NCBI RefSeq assembly: GCF_000503895.1
Contig: NC_022997.1
Span: forward strand, 3,537,821-3,601,820
Direction: 5' to 3'
Length of the DNA: 64,000 bases
DNA from: Hyphomicrobium nitrativorans NL23
GTDB taxonomy: Bacteria; Pseudomonadota; Alphaproteobacteria; Rhizobiales; Hyphomicrobiaceae
The notes under the pieces were generated by a model. That model was given only the letters and a program-made list of their open reading frames with translations. It did no database searches and was not told the origin of the DNA. Both the position numbers and the translations under genes were made by a program. How positions within the stretch are numbered: the stretch's first letter is position 1; each line of letters begins with the position of its first letter. Shown here one piece after another: positions 37,274-46,852 of the stretch.

Positions 37274-38167
37274 CTATTCGGCGGCTTTGCGCTTCGGCTG
37301 CACGAGCGCCATGTAATCGTTGAGAAGAGTTTCGGAGATCTGGCCCGGCGTATACTTGACGTGTCCGATCTCGGAGACGGGCGTGACCTCGGCTGCGGTG
37401 CCGGTGATGAAGCATTCCGTGAACGAGCCGAGTTCCTCCGGCAGAATTGCGCGTTCCTGGACCTCGTAGCCGCGCTGCTTGGCAAGGTCGATCACCGTAC
37501 GGCGCGTGATGCCGTCGAGGAAGCAATCAGCTTCGGGCGTGTGGATCACGCCGTCCTTGATCAGGAAGATATTGGCGCCCGTGCACTCGGCCACGCGGCC
37601 ACGCCAGTCGAGCATCAAGGCGTCGGCGTAGCCGTTCCGCTCCGCGCGGTGCTTCTCGACGGTGCAGATCATGTAGAGGCCAGCTGCCTTGGCGCGGGAC
37701 GGGGCGGTGGCCGGATCGGGCCTACGATACTTCGCGTGGCCGATGCGAATGCCCTTGAGGCGCTGCTCCATCGGGAAGTAGGAGCCCCATTCCCAAGCGG
37801 CGATGGCCAGATGCGTCTTCGTCTGCTGGGCGGAGATGCCCATCTGCTCGCTGCCGCGCCAGGCAATCGGGCGCACGTAGCAATCGACGAGATTGTTGGC
37901 CGCCATAACATCGCGGCAAGCCTGGTCAATCTCGGCGACCGACTGCTCGATCTTGAATTCGAGGATCTCGGCGCTGTCGATCAAGCGCTGCGAGTGTTCC
38001 GTCAGCTTGAAAATCTCGCCGCCGTAGGCACGCTCGCCTTCGAACACCGCGCTGCCATAGTGCAGAGCGTGGGTCAGGATATGGATCGAGGCATCGCGCC
38101 AGGGGACCATACGGCCGTCTATCCAGATGAACCCGTCGCGGTCATGATAGGGAACGATCTCGGCCAT
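37274..38167 (-). CDS. ilvE: Branched-chain amino acid aminotransferase
   Basis: IlvE transfers the amino group between glutamate and the keto acids of Ile, Leu and Val. The 297-residue protein is a class IV PLP enzyme: the PLP Lys is Lys160 in PSRAKAAGLY, and the family blocks IHILTHALHYGSAVFEG and CTGANIFLIKDG are intact. The ATG at 38165-38167 has GAGGA seven bases upstream; the open frame beyond it overlaps the divergent promoter region. It is divergent from the marR-type gene. Confidence 0.95.
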   Translation of the reverse strand: MAEIVPYHDRDGFIWIDGRMVPWRDASIHILTHALHYGSAVFEGERAYGGEIFKLTEHSQRLIDSAEILEFKIEQSVAEIDQACRDVMAANNLVDCYVRPIAWRGSEQMGISAQQTKTHLAIAAWEWGSYFPMEQRLKGIRIGHAKYRRPDPATAPSRAKAAGLYMICTVEKHRAERNGYADALMLDWRGRVAECTGANIFLIKDGVIHTPEADCFLDGITRRTVIDLAKQRGYEVQERAILPEELGSFTECFITGTAAEVTPVSEIGHVKYTPGQISETLLNDYMALVQPKRKAAE

Positions 38168-38366
38168 AGTGACGTCCTCGGTACGTTTCTTCGGTTTGGG
38201 CAGGTTCAGGTTGCACGCTTCGTACCCAGGAGGTACGGCGGGCCTGGGCTCGCCGCAGCATTCTCTGTGCAGGGAGCTCAAGGCGCCGCGAGAACGGCAA
38301 AGAACGGTCTTCCGCCCCTCGCGCTCGGCACGGCGACCGCCTGAAAATGACTTGCCAGGAGTATCA

Positions 38367-38960
38367 ATGGCCTTCAAATATGTCAACATGGCTGACATAA
38401 CTCGCGACCCTCCACGCTCCCGCCGCAACGGCCCCCAGCGAAACCGCTCGGAGGCCGGGGCTACCGCGTCTCGGCCGGATCTCATCAGCCACGTGGAGCT
38501 TCTCTTTTTTGCCTACCGGGACTTTACAGGCGACCCCGACGCCATTCTCGCGCAATACGGCTTCGGGCGCGCGCATCACCGGGTCCTGCATTTCGTCAAC
38601 CGAAACCCCGGCCTCAGAGTTGCCAACCTTCTCGACATCCTGAAGATCACAAAGCAGTCTCTGGCGCGCGTGCTGAAACAGCTCATCGGGGAGGGTTTCA
38701 TCGTGCAGAAGGCCGGGGCCGAGGATCGCCGGGAACGGCTGCTTTTCGTGACCGTCAAGGGGACGAGGCTCGCGGAGCGCCTCACGACGCTGCAGGTGAA
38801 GCGGGTGGAGGACGCCCTCAGCGCTGCCGGGCCCGAGGCCGAGGCGGCAACGCGCGCGTTCCTCCTCGCCATGATCGCGGACGCGGACCGGCAGCAGGTG
38901 GAAGCGCTGGTCAAGTTCGCGCCCGAGGGCGATAAGTCGAACGAGGAGGACAGCCGATGA
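38367..38960 (+). CDS. petP: MarR family transcriptional regulator (PetP-like)
   Basis: A 197-residue winged-helix regulator. The wing-helix region is LRVANLLDILKITKQSLARVLKQL followed by AEDRRERLLFVT (parts shown). It overlaps the response-regulator gene by four bases. The MarR / OmpR-type pair next to ilvE recalls petP-petR of Rhodobacter; the symbol is given on that basis. The ATG at 38367 has AGGA seven bases upstream; an ATG at 38388 is an alternative. Confidence 0.85.
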   Translation: MAFKYVNMADITRDPPRSRRNGPQRNRSEAGATASRPDLISHVELLFFAYRDFTGDPDAILAQYGFGRAHHRVLHFVNRNPGLRVANLLDILKITKQSLARVLKQLIGEGFIVQKAGAEDRRERLLFVTVKGTRLAERLTTLQVKRVEDALSAAGPEAEAATRAFLLAMIADADRQQVEALVKFAPEGDKSNEEDSR

Positions 38961-39682
38961 CCTCACTCTCCGGCCAACGCGCGGAGCCGCTCCCCGACGA
39001 CGCGCCACACGTGTTGATCGTGGACGACGACCTCAAGATCCGGGACTTGCTCGCGCGGTATCTGTTCGGGCAAGGGTTCCGCGTCACGACCGCGTCGGAT
39101 GCGGAAACGGCGCAGGCCTCCCTCAGAGGGCTCGATTTCGACATTGTCCTGCTCGACGTCATGATGCCGGGCAAGAGCGGGCTGGAGCTGGCGCGCGAGA
39201 TCAAAGCCGTGCGCGATATCCCGATCTGCATGCTGACCGCGCGCGCCGAGCCCGAACAGCGCATCGAAGGGCTCGAAATCGGCGTCGAAGACTATGTGCC
39301 GAAGCCGTTCGAGCCGCGCGAATTGCTGCTCCGCCTGCGCAACATCCTGCGGCGCGGGCAGACGCAGCAGCCGAGCCAGCAAACGCTCGCAGACGAGATC
39401 CAGATGGGGCCTTTCGTGTTTCACATCGCGCGGGGCGAGTTGCGCAACAACAACGAAACGGTGAAACTGACCGAGCGTGAGCGCGACTTGCTGCGGCAGT
39501 TCGCTCAGAAGCCGGGTGTGCCGATCCAGCGGCACGAACTCGCCACGGAAGACGCAACCGGAAACGACCGTGCCGTGGACGTGCAGATCAACCGCCTCCG
39601 CCGCAAAATCGAAAGCGATCCTTCCAACCCGGTCTATCTTCAGACCGTGCGCGGCAAGGGCTACATCCTGTACACGGATTGA
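38957..39682 (+). CDS. petR: OmpR-family response regulator (PetR-like)
   Basis: A 241-residue two-component regulator. The receiver domain has the acidic pocket DDD near residue 23, phospho-acceptor Asp67 in VLLDVMMPGKSG, and the conserved Lys in YVPKPFEP. The C-terminal winged helix contains LTERERDLLRQFAQKPGVPI and VDVQINRLRRKIESDP. It is placed between a MarR regulator and a histidine kinase, and all three overlap or nearly touch, so they form one operon. Confidence 0.93.
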   Translation: MTSLSGQRAEPLPDDAPHVLIVDDDLKIRDLLARYLFGQGFRVTTASDAETAQASLRGLDFDIVLLDVMMPGKSGLELAREIKAVRDIPICMLTARAEPEQRIEGLEIGVEDYVPKPFEPRELLLRLRNILRRGQTQQPSQQTLADEIQMGPFVFHIARGELRNNNETVKLTERERDLLRQFAQKPGVPIQRHELATEDATGNDRAVDVQINRLRRKIESDPSNPVYLQTVRGKGYILYTD

Positions 39683-39695
39683 TCCAGTGGACTTG

Positions 39696-41126
39696 ATGGG
39701 CCCCTTCTCGAACGCGTCAGACCGGGCGGGCCGCGCCTTCAGGTCGTTCTGGGAGGTCTCCGCCCCGGCCCTCAAGCATTTGCGGGCGGGATACCGCACG
39801 TTCGTGCGCCTCCTGGCAGACATGATGCCCAAGGGGCTTTATGCTCGCGCACTCATCATCATCATCGCCCCCATTGTCGTGCTCGAAGGCGTCATCGCGT
39901 TCGTGTTCATGGAGCGGCATTGGCAGAACGTGACGCGGCGTCTTTCGGAGACGACGGCGCGCGACATCGCGGCGCTGATCGAATTCTACGACGGCTCGCC
40001 CGCCACCAAGTACGACGACATCATCCGCATCGCGCGCGACCGCCTCAATCTCTCCATGCAGATCATGCCGCCGGGCGACCTGCCGGAAGCGCGGCCGAAA
40101 CCGTTCTTCGACCTGCTCGACCGCGCCCTTTCGCGCGAGATCTCGCGCCACGTCCAGCGTCCGTTCTGGATCGATACGGTCGGACAGTCGCGGCACGTGG
40201 AAATCCGCGTCCAGCACTCGGATTCGATCCTGCGTTTTCTCGCCGTGCGCACGCAGACGTACGCCTCGAACTCTCACATCTTCCTGCTCTGGATGGTAGG
40301 TTCGTCGGTGATCCTGCTCACCGTCGCCATTCTGTTTCTCCGCAATCAGATCCGCCCGATTCTCAGGCTTGCGGAAGCGGCAGACGACTTCGGCAAGGGA
40401 CGCGCCATCTCCGACGACCTCGAACCGCGCGGCGCGCGCGAGGTGCGCCAAGCCGCCGCCGCCTTCCTTGAGATGCGCGACCGCATCCGCCAGCACGTGG
40501 ACCAGCGCACGACCATGCTCGCCGGTGTGAGCCACGACCTCAGGACCGTGCTGACGCGTTTCAAGCTCGAACTCGCCTTCATGGAGGAAAGTCCCGACGT
40601 CCAGTCGCTCAAGGCGGACGTCGACGAGATGCAGCACATGCTGGAGGACTATCTCGCGTTCGCGCGCGGCGACGGGGGCGAGGAGGCCAAACGCACCAAT
40701 CTCACGGAACTGCTCGAAGAGATCCACGAGGAGGCGCAGGTTTACGGAACGGATATCGAGCTCAAGTTCCGCAAACGGCGCGGTGATGTCGTGCTTCCGC
40801 TCAAGCGCCAGGCGTTCAAGCGGGCCATCACCAACCTCGTCTCGAACGCGGTGCGCTACGGCGACAAAATCATCATTCGGGTCGCCACCGAGGGGCAATG
40901 GCTCCGCATCGAGGTGGACGACAACGGGCCGGGCATTCCGGCTTCCGAGCGTGAAAACGTCTTCAAGCCGTTCTACCGCATCGACCGCTCGCGCAATCAG
41001 GACGACGGCAACAGCGGCCTCGGGCTTGCCATCGCGCGCGACATCGCCAAGAGCCACGGCGGCGACGTCACGCTCGGCGAAAGCTCCATGGGGGGCCTGC
41101 GCGCGATCATCTCCGTTCCGCTTTAG
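39696..41126 (+). CDS. EnvZ-like sensor histidine kinase
   Basis: A 476-residue inner-membrane kinase with two membrane segments (about residues 50-70 and 196-216), a periplasmic sensor region, HAMP, dimerisation and ATPase domains. The H-box is AGVSHDLRTVLTRFK with His280; the common Pro after RT is Val here. N-, G1- and G2-boxes are NLVSNAVRYG, DDNGPGIP and GNSGLGLAI. The partner is the regulator just upstream. A GTG nine bases before the chosen ATG is also possible; neither has a strong ribosome site. Confidence 0.9.
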   Translation: MGPFSNASDRAGRAFRSFWEVSAPALKHLRAGYRTFVRLLADMMPKGLYARALIIIIAPIVVLEGVIAFVFMERHWQNVTRRLSETTARDIAALIEFYDGSPATKYDDIIRIARDRLNLSMQIMPPGDLPEARPKPFFDLLDRALSREISRHVQRPFWIDTVGQSRHVEIRVQHSDSILRFLAVRTQTYASNSHIFLLWMVGSSVILLTVAILFLRNQIRPILRLAEAADDFGKGRAISDDLEPRGAREVRQAAAAFLEMRDRIRQHVDQRTTMLAGVSHDLRTVLTRFKLELAFMEESPDVQSLKADVDEMQHMLEDYLAFARGDGGEEAKRTNLTELLEEIHEEAQVYGTDIELKFRKRRGDVVLPLKRQAFKRAITNLVSNAVRYGDKIIIRVATEGQWLRIEVDDNGPGIPASERENVFKPFYRIDRSRNQDDGNSGLGLAIARDIAKSHGGDVTLGESSMGGLRAIISVPL

Positions 41127-41579
41127 ATCTCAAATATCCTGAGTTGCATGCGCGGCCAATCTGTCGCGTCTCGGGCAATACTTCCTGCCACCGAGCAGGG
41201 CCGAATACCGTATTTTATAATAATTCAAATCACTTAAACGTATTATCCGCGCGCGCTTTCTCTTCACTACACAAACGCGTGATCGGGAAAAAGCCCCTGT
41301 TGCGGCAACTGTTACAGTATAGCATAACTCTTGTCGTGAGGGTGATGCTGCACTTGCAGCGGCGTCGATACCCAAACAGCCGAACGGCGGGACCGCCACC
41401 TGCCCTCGGCCGTGATCGAAGCACAGTGCTCCGTGTGACCGCCAAGCTATCCTCCTTGCTTGAATCGGTCCCCACCGTACGAGATCGCACCAGAGGATCC
41501 GATCGCCGGGGCCTTCGGGCTCATTCGGATCCGGTAAGAGGTTACGCAGTCGCGGGTGTGGTGAAGTTCCACGCCATGA
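41127..41579. other. Intergenic region between the kinase gene and proC
   Basis: The 453 bases lie between converging genes and hold no convincing coding region. The part 41205-41280 is AT-rich (tattttataataattcaaatc) and stands out from the genome background. Near 41495-41532 two copies of ggatccg/cggatcc flank a GC-rich segment, and at 41311-41328 there is gttacagtatagcataac, an imperfect palindrome. It may be a decayed insertion, a small RNA or a regulatory region; no choice can be made. Confidence 0.4.
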
Positions 41580-42404
41580 TCATTTCGCCAGCTCGCGGCT
41601 GCGCACCACTGCCGAGACCACAGCCTCCCGCAAATTGTCTTCCATGCCGCCCTTGGCCATCAGTACGTCGAGGGCCGCCGCCGTCGTGCCGCCGGGCGAG
41701 GTCACGTTGCGGCGGAGTTGGGCCGCGTCGAGATCGGACTGCGCGAGAAGCTCACCCGCGCCGGAGACGGTTGCGCGCGCAAGCTGACGCGCAAGTGCCC
41801 CATCGAGGCCCACTGCGACAGCGGCCTTCGCCAAGCATTCAGCGAGCAGAAAGACATAAGCCGGACCCGAGCCCGAGATGGCGGTGACGGCGTCCATCAG
41901 GGTCTCGTCCTCGACCCAGGCCACCTCACCGACGGCCGACATCAGCGCCTCGCAGATCGCGCGGCCGGCCGGCGTGACGCTCTCGTTCGCGACACACACG
42001 GTGATGCCGCGCCCGACGGCGGCCGGCGTGTTCGGCATGGCGCGCACGACGGCAGCGCCCGGCGCGAGGTGGGTTTCGAAGCTTTCGAGGGTGCGGCCGG
42101 CTGCAATCGACACCACCAGCGTGTCCGGCCCCGCAAGGGCGGCGACCGCGGGGAAGACGGCGTCCATCATCTGAGGTTTCACGGCCGCAAGGACGACCCC
42201 CGGCGGCGACGGCAGGTTTTCGACGCGCGCCTCGGCCGCGATCCCGTGACGGGCGAGCAAGGCGGCCACGTCGTTCGGCGGCGAGGGATCCTGCACGCGC
42301 ACGCGGGCGGGATCGAAGCCGCGCGCGATCAGCCCTTCGAGCAGCGCGCCGCCCATCTTGCCAGCTCCGACGAGAAGGAGCGGTCCATCAAATGAGAATG
42401 ACAT
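41580..42404 (-). CDS. proC: Pyrroline-5-carboxylate reductase
   Basis: ProC makes proline from pyrroline-5-carboxylate with NADPH. The 274-residue protein has the Rossmann motif LLVGAGKMGGALLEGL at the N-terminus and the C-terminal signature GSGPAYVFLLAECLAKAAV, followed by TVSGAGELL and VTSPGGTTAAALDVL. Length is as usual. It is downstream of the ybjN-like gene by 54 bases on the same strand. Confidence 0.96.
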   Translation of the reverse strand: MSFSFDGPLLLVGAGKMGGALLEGLIARGFDPARVRVQDPSPPNDVAALLARHGIAAEARVENLPSPPGVVLAAVKPQMMDAVFPAVAALAGPDTLVVSIAAGRTLESFETHLAPGAAVVRAMPNTPAAVGRGITVCVANESVTPAGRAICEALMSAVGEVAWVEDETLMDAVTAISGSGPAYVFLLAECLAKAAVAVGLDGALARQLARATVSGAGELLAQSDLDAAQLRRNVTSPGGTTAAALDVLMAKGGMEDNLREAVVSAVVRSRELAK

Positions 42405-42458
42405 CGGCTTCCTGACCGGCTCGGGCGCCGCGAAGCCGCGAAAAGCCTGGGGCGCAGT

Positions 42459-42956
42459 TTAGGCTTGGCCCTCGGTCTGGAACATCGTCGACACGAGCGC
42501 CTCCCGGCTCTCCTTACCCGCCCAAACGACGAACTGGAAGGCCTGATAGTAGCGCTCGCAGGCTTCGAGCGCCGTCTTGAGGACCGCTTCGCATTGCCCC
42601 GGCGTGACGACGGCGCCGTTGAGCACGAGGCCATGGCGGAACATCACCAAGCCCTCCTGCGTCCAGAGATCGAAATGGCCGAGCCAGAGCTGCTCGTTGA
42701 TCTGGGCGATCAGCCGGTACATCTCGTTCAAGCGCGCGTCGGGGACCCGGAAGTCGAAGGCGCAGGCCAGATGCAGGGCCTCCAAGTCGTCGCGCCAGTT
42801 GAGGGAGACATGATAGTCGGTCCAGGCGCCGCTGACCACGAGCGTCAGCTCGTCATCGCCGGTGCGGTCGGTCGCCCAATCGTAGTTTGCGGCCAACTGC
42901 TCCACGAGATCGATCGGGTGAATGAGACGCTCGTGGCTCTTCTCGGACGATGCCAT
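42459..42956 (-). CDS. YbjN domain-containing protein
   Basis: A 165-residue cytoplasmic protein of the YbjN family (type III secretion chaperone-like fold), of unknown function; in E. coli YbjN affects motility and stress responses. Family-like parts are HPIDLVEQLAANYDWATDR, LHLACAFDFRVPDARLNEMYRLIAQINEQLWLGHFDLW (given in part) and MFRHGLVLNGAVVTP. Location before proC is usual in Hyphomicrobiales. Confidence 0.88.
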   Translation of the reverse strand: MASSEKSHERLIHPIDLVEQLAANYDWATDRTGDDELTLVVSGAWTDYHVSLNWRDDLEALHLACAFDFRVPDARLNEMYRLIAQINEQLWLGHFDLWTQEGLVMFRHGLVLNGAVVTPGQCEAVLKTALEACERYYQAFQFVVWAGKESREALVSTMFQTEGQA

Positions 42957-43328
42957 TCTGGCTCCTTAAAACCTCTGTGGCCGATCCCCTTGAAGGGTCC
43001 GGTCGTCCCCCGCCCGGCGGCTTCGATTACGCCGCCGACAGCACGCTCGGCTCATGACGGGATTGGGGCGAAACGCGACTTCTCCTCAGCCGTCGCGACG
43101 AAAACAGAGGGAGGCGCGAGTCGCAAGCCGACGGCGGCATTGTCCACGAGCAATGTCGGAGAAACCCACGGGTTCCCGCGGGATAAGGCATGTTTGAGGC
43201 GTTCACTCACAGGCGATGTTGAAAAGCCTGCGTTCCGGTGGACGGCGCGCGATAGCGCTCGACACGCTCGCGCGAATGTCGGGTGGAGAGTGACACACCG
43301 CGATTGGCAACTGCGGCCGATCAAACCG
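42957..43328. other. Intergenic gap between ubiK and the ybjN-like gene
   Basis: The 372 bases contain no gene that could be supported on either strand. A 90-codon minus frame at 43052-43324 has no family similarity or ribosome site. The ybjN-proC promoter is probably here. Confidence 0.4.
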
Positions 43329-43595
43329 CTATGCGCGACCTTCGAGGGTGGCGAGACGCGCTTCGACTTGCGTTACGAGTTCGGATAGACGCTCGTTCTC
43401 GGCGCGGGCCTTCTCGGCCATGGCACGCACCGCCTCGAACTCCTCGCGCTTCACGACATCCAGCTTTTCGAGCATCCGCTCGGCCTGCGTCTGCATGACG
43501 GTCTCCGCCTCGCGGCGAAAGCCCTGCGCAGCGCCCGCGGCGTCCGTCATCAGCTTGGCGAATTCGTCCAGCAGGCGATTGGAAGTCTGGGTCAT
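43329..43595 (-). CDS. ubiK: Ubiquinone biosynthesis accessory factor UbiK (BMFP family)
   Basis: An 88-residue coiled-coil protein of the BMFP family; in E. coli UbiK supports the soluble ubiquinone-synthesis complex. The pattern LLDEFAKLMTDAAGAAQGFRRE, then KREEFEAVRAMAEKARAENERL and a C-terminal leucine-rich coiled coil (VTQVEARLATLEGR) is diagnostic. The ATG at 43593-43595 has GGAA upstream; the longer frame crosses the divergent lgt promoter. It is divergent from lgt. Confidence 0.9.
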   Translation of the reverse strand: MTQTSNRLLDEFAKLMTDAAGAAQGFRREAETVMQTQAERMLEKLDVVKREEFEAVRAMAEKARAENERLSELVTQVEARLATLEGRA

Positions 43596-43834
43596 CGGCG
43601 TTCCTTCGGGTGCGCGGGTGCGAAACCCGCTCCTGTCGACCCGGACTATGGTGACTTCGCGCCCGCCATTCAAGCGGGGCGGCCCCTCATCGGCATTATC
43701 GGCGCACCTGCCCACATCCGAGCCGCCGCCTCGGCTTGACTTGCCTTCCCCGACCCGTCAGCGTCCGCTCGCCCGCCGCCCTCCTCCCTTGGGCAGTCGT
43801 ACCGCGCCGTCCAAACGAGCCAGAAGAACACCGC

Positions 43835-44686
43835 ATGACCCCTCTCGCCCTTCCGTTTCCGGAGTTCGATCCGGTTGCCTTTTCGCTCGGACCGCTCACC
43901 GTGAAGTGGTACGGCCTCGCCTATCTTGCCGGTCTCATCATCGGATGGATCTATGTGCGGCGGCTTTTGTCCACGCCGCGCCTCTGGCGCAACGAGACGC
44001 CGCCGTTCGGCGTGGAAAAGGTCGACGACCTCTTGCTTTACATCACCCTCGGCGTGGTGCTCGGCGGGCGTCTCGGCTACGTGTTTCTTTATGAGCCGGG
44101 GAGCTATCTCACGCAGCCGTGGGAGATCCTTGCGATCTGGAAAGGCGGGATGAGCTTCCACGGCGCGCTCGTCGGCTGCGCGGTTGCGGCCTGGGCGTTT
44201 GCGCGGCGGAACGGCGTCAGCGCGCTTTCGACGATGGACCTCGGCACGGCGGCGGTGCCGATCGGCATCTTCTTCGGGCGGGTCTCGAACTTCATCAACG
44301 GCGAACTGTTCGGCCGCGTCAGCGACGTGCCGTGGGCGATGGTGTTTCCGAGCGCGCAATGGCTGCATCCGGACGTCGAGCCCGCAACACGCCATCCGAG
44401 CCAGCTCTATCAGGCGGCGCTGGAAGGCCTCGTGCTGTTCCTCGTGCTGAGGGTTCTTACGCATCATGCGGGCGCACTCAAAAGGCCGGGACTGGTGGCA
44501 GGCACGTTCCTCGCGGGATACGCAATCGCGCGCTCCATCGGCGAAGTGTTCCGCGAGCCGCATGCCATCCATGCGCTCAACATCGGGCCGTTCACGGCGG
44601 GGCAAATGTATTCGCTGCCGATGCTCGCGCTTGGGCTCTATCTGATCTGGCGCGCGCGCCGCGAGGCCGCGCCGCAGGCACCATGA
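43835..44686 (+). CDS. lgt: Prolipoprotein diacylglyceryl transferase
   Basis: Lgt transfers diacylglycerol from phosphatidylglycerol to the lipobox Cys of prolipoproteins in the inner membrane. The 283-residue protein has seven membrane segments and the family blocks VKWYGLAYLAGLI, GGRLGYVFLYEP, SFHGALVG and the Lgt signature GRVSNFINGELFGR with its essential Arg. The ATG at 43835 places the conserved N-terminus correctly. Its TGA overlaps the next ATG. The window encodes at least three of its substrates. Confidence 0.97.
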   Translation: MTPLALPFPEFDPVAFSLGPLTVKWYGLAYLAGLIIGWIYVRRLLSTPRLWRNETPPFGVEKVDDLLLYITLGVVLGGRLGYVFLYEPGSYLTQPWEILAIWKGGMSFHGALVGCAVAAWAFARRNGVSALSTMDLGTAAVPIGIFFGRVSNFINGELFGRVSDVPWAMVFPSAQWLHPDVEPATRHPSQLYQAALEGLVLFLVLRVLTHHAGALKRPGLVAGTFLAGYAIARSIGEVFREPHAIHALNIGPFTAGQMYSLPMLALGLYLIWRARREAAPQAP

Positions 44687-45789
44687 CGACCGCGCCACGC
44701 GATACGCCGCTCGCACAGAAGCTCAAAGCGAAGATCGTCCGCGAGGGGCCGATCAGCGTCGCCGACTTCGCGTCGGCGTGCCTCTCCGATCCGGAGCACG
44801 GCTACTACCGGCGCATGCCCGCCATCGGCGCGGCGGGCGATTTCGTCACGGCGCCGGAGATCAGCCAGGTGTTCGGCGAATTGATCGGGCTCTGGTGCGC
44901 GGTCGTGTGGCAGCAGATGGGGGCGCCACGCTCGTTCAATGTCGTGGAGCTCGGGCCGGGACGCGGGACGCTGATGCGCGACGCGCTTCGTGCGACGCGG
45001 ATCGTGCCGGGGTTTCACGATGCGCTGTCGGTGCATCTCGTCGAAAGCAACGCCGCGCTCCTTCCGCTTCAGCAGAAGGCCCTCGTACCGAGCGGGGCGG
45101 CGGCGGTCTGGCACGGCAGCACAGGAGACGCCGCGCTCGCCCTTTCGCAAAGCGCGGCGCCGTTCCTCGTCATCGCCAACGAATTTCTCGATACCTGTGC
45201 CGCCGAGCAGTACGTCGTCGAAAATGGCCAACCGATCCCTCGCGCGGTCGGCCTCGACAGCAACGGCGATCTTGTCTTTACGCTTCTCCCGGAGCGTGCA
45301 CCTCCGCCGGATCTCGCACTCCCAGACGCCGCATGCGACGGGGATTGCATCGAGATCCAGGACTTCAGCTTTTTCGCGCCGTTTCAGCGGCTGATGGCGG
45401 ATCGGCCAGGCGCCGCGCTCTTCATCGATTACGGGGCGGAGCGTTCGCATCCTTCGGACACACTCCAAGCCGTACAGCACCAGCAACAATGCTCACCGCT
45501 CGCATCTCCGGGCGAAGCCGATCTCTCGTTCCAGGTGGATTTCGCGCGTTTCCGTGCGTCCGCGCTCTCGGAGGGCGTTGCCGTGGATGGACCCGTGCCG
45601 CAAGCGGCATTCCTGGGACAACTCGGCATCGTCGAGCGTGCCTCGCGTCTCATGTCGGCGAACCCGGACAAGGCGGGGGCGATCGAGATCGGCGTGCAGC
45701 GGCTCATGGCGCCTGTCGGCATGGGCTCGCGCTTTCTCGCCATCGGCGTGCGCTCAGCCGCGCTGCCCGTGCTTCCGGGATTTGAATGA
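44683..45789 (+). CDS. MidA/NDUFAF7-like SAM-dependent methyltransferase
   Basis: A 368-residue protein of the COG1565 family; the mitochondrial relative NDUFAF7 (MidA) dimethylates an Arg of complex I subunit NDUFS2. The conserved N-terminus is GPISVADFASACLSDPEHGYY, and the SAM site is VVELGPGRGTLMRD, with FDTC-like EFLDTCAAEQY later. Start ATG overlaps the lgt stop (ATGA), so the genes are coupled. Complex I as the target here is inference. Confidence 0.92.
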   Translation: MTTAPRDTPLAQKLKAKIVREGPISVADFASACLSDPEHGYYRRMPAIGAAGDFVTAPEISQVFGELIGLWCAVVWQQMGAPRSFNVVELGPGRGTLMRDALRATRIVPGFHDALSVHLVESNAALLPLQQKALVPSGAAAVWHGSTGDAALALSQSAAPFLVIANEFLDTCAAEQYVVENGQPIPRAVGLDSNGDLVFTLLPERAPPPDLALPDAACDGDCIEIQDFSFFAPFQRLMADRPGAALFIDYGAERSHPSDTLQAVQHQQQCSPLASPGEADLSFQVDFARFRASALSEGVAVDGPVPQAAFLGQLGIVERASRLMSANPDKAGAIEIGVQRLMAPVGMGSRFLAIGVRSAALPVLPGFE

Positions 45790-45876
45790 GGCGGCGCTTC
45801 GCGGTTCAATCCGAAACGGAAACCGCTTAGATACGGCTCACGCAACGCGACGCTACATCGAAACACAAAGGACGCC

Positions 45877-46650
45877 ATGCTGAGCCCCATCGAGGCCGAC
45901 AACCTCTCGATCCTCCCCGGCATCCGCCACGGCTTTTTCACGAGGCAGGGTGGCGCTTCACGCGGGCTCTACACGAGCCTCAACTGCGGGGCGGGTTCGA
46001 AGGACGATCCCGTCGCCGTGGTCGAAAACAGATCGCGCGTGGCCGAGCATCTGGGCAGCGTCATGGACGACGTTCAAACCGTTTACCAAATTCACAGCGG
46101 GACGGCGCACGCGGTCGACAGCCTTCAACCGCGCGACAGCTTGCCCAAGGCCGACGCGCTCGTCACGCGCACGCGGGGGCTCGTGATCGGCGTTCTCACC
46201 GCGGATTGCGCGCCGGTGCTGTTCGCGGACGCGGAAGCGGGCGTCGTGGGCGCCGCCCACGCTGGCTGGCGCGGGGCCATCGGCGGGATTCTGGAAGCCA
46301 CCGTGGCGCTGATGGAAGAAAACGGCGCGGACCGTTCGCGCATTCTCGCGGCGCTCGGACCGACAATCGGGCCCAAATCCTACGAGGTGGGGCCGGAGTT
46401 CGTCACCGAGTTCGAGACGGCCGATGCCGCCAACGCACGATTTTTTACCATACCGAAGGGCCGCCCGACGCCGCACTTCGATTTGCCGTCCTTCGTTCTC
46501 GAAAGACTCGGCGGGCTCGGTCTCAGAGGGATCGAGCGCCAAGCGCACTGCACATACGAGAACGAATCGATGTTCTTCAGCTTCCGGCGCTCGACACATC
46601 GAAAAGAGCCTGATTACGGACGCCAAATCTCCGCCATTGTTGTGGCCTAA
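45877..46650 (+). CDS. pgeF: PgeF/YfiH family peptidoglycan editing factor
   Basis: A 257-residue protein of the DUF152/YfiH family, described as a peptidoglycan editing factor, and in other members as a purine nucleoside phosphorylase or polyphenol oxidase. Metal-site residues are in TADCAPVLF and AAHAGWRGAIGG, with QIHSGTAH earlier and CTYENESMFFSFRR at the end. It continues the lgt / methyltransferase series on the same strand and may be cotranscribed. Confidence 0.92.
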   Translation: MLSPIEADNLSILPGIRHGFFTRQGGASRGLYTSLNCGAGSKDDPVAVVENRSRVAEHLGSVMDDVQTVYQIHSGTAHAVDSLQPRDSLPKADALVTRTRGLVIGVLTADCAPVLFADAEAGVVGAAHAGWRGAIGGILEATVALMEENGADRSRILAALGPTIGPKSYEVGPEFVTEFETADAANARFFTIPKGRPTPHFDLPSFVLERLGGLGLRGIERQAHCTYENESMFFSFRRSTHRKEPDYGRQISAIVVA

Positions 46651-46852
46651 CTGCAAAATCCACAACCATGCTGTGTATCCTGAGGACAGAATTAGCCACG
46701 TCAGCCTTTTCGTCTCGATTCCGTCTGGACGCACGGCGGAGGGATAGCTACAGGACTCGGAGTGGGTACCGGCAACGTTCAGGAGACTTGGGCCGCAAAG
46801 TGTGTACGCCGGCCGCCGGAGAACAGCGGATCATTCATAGGGGGGCGTCATC

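Noticed and set aside
43052-43324. 90-codon minus frame between ubiK and the ybjN-like gene
   Set aside because: No ribosome site, no family similarity, and biased composition typical of chance frames.
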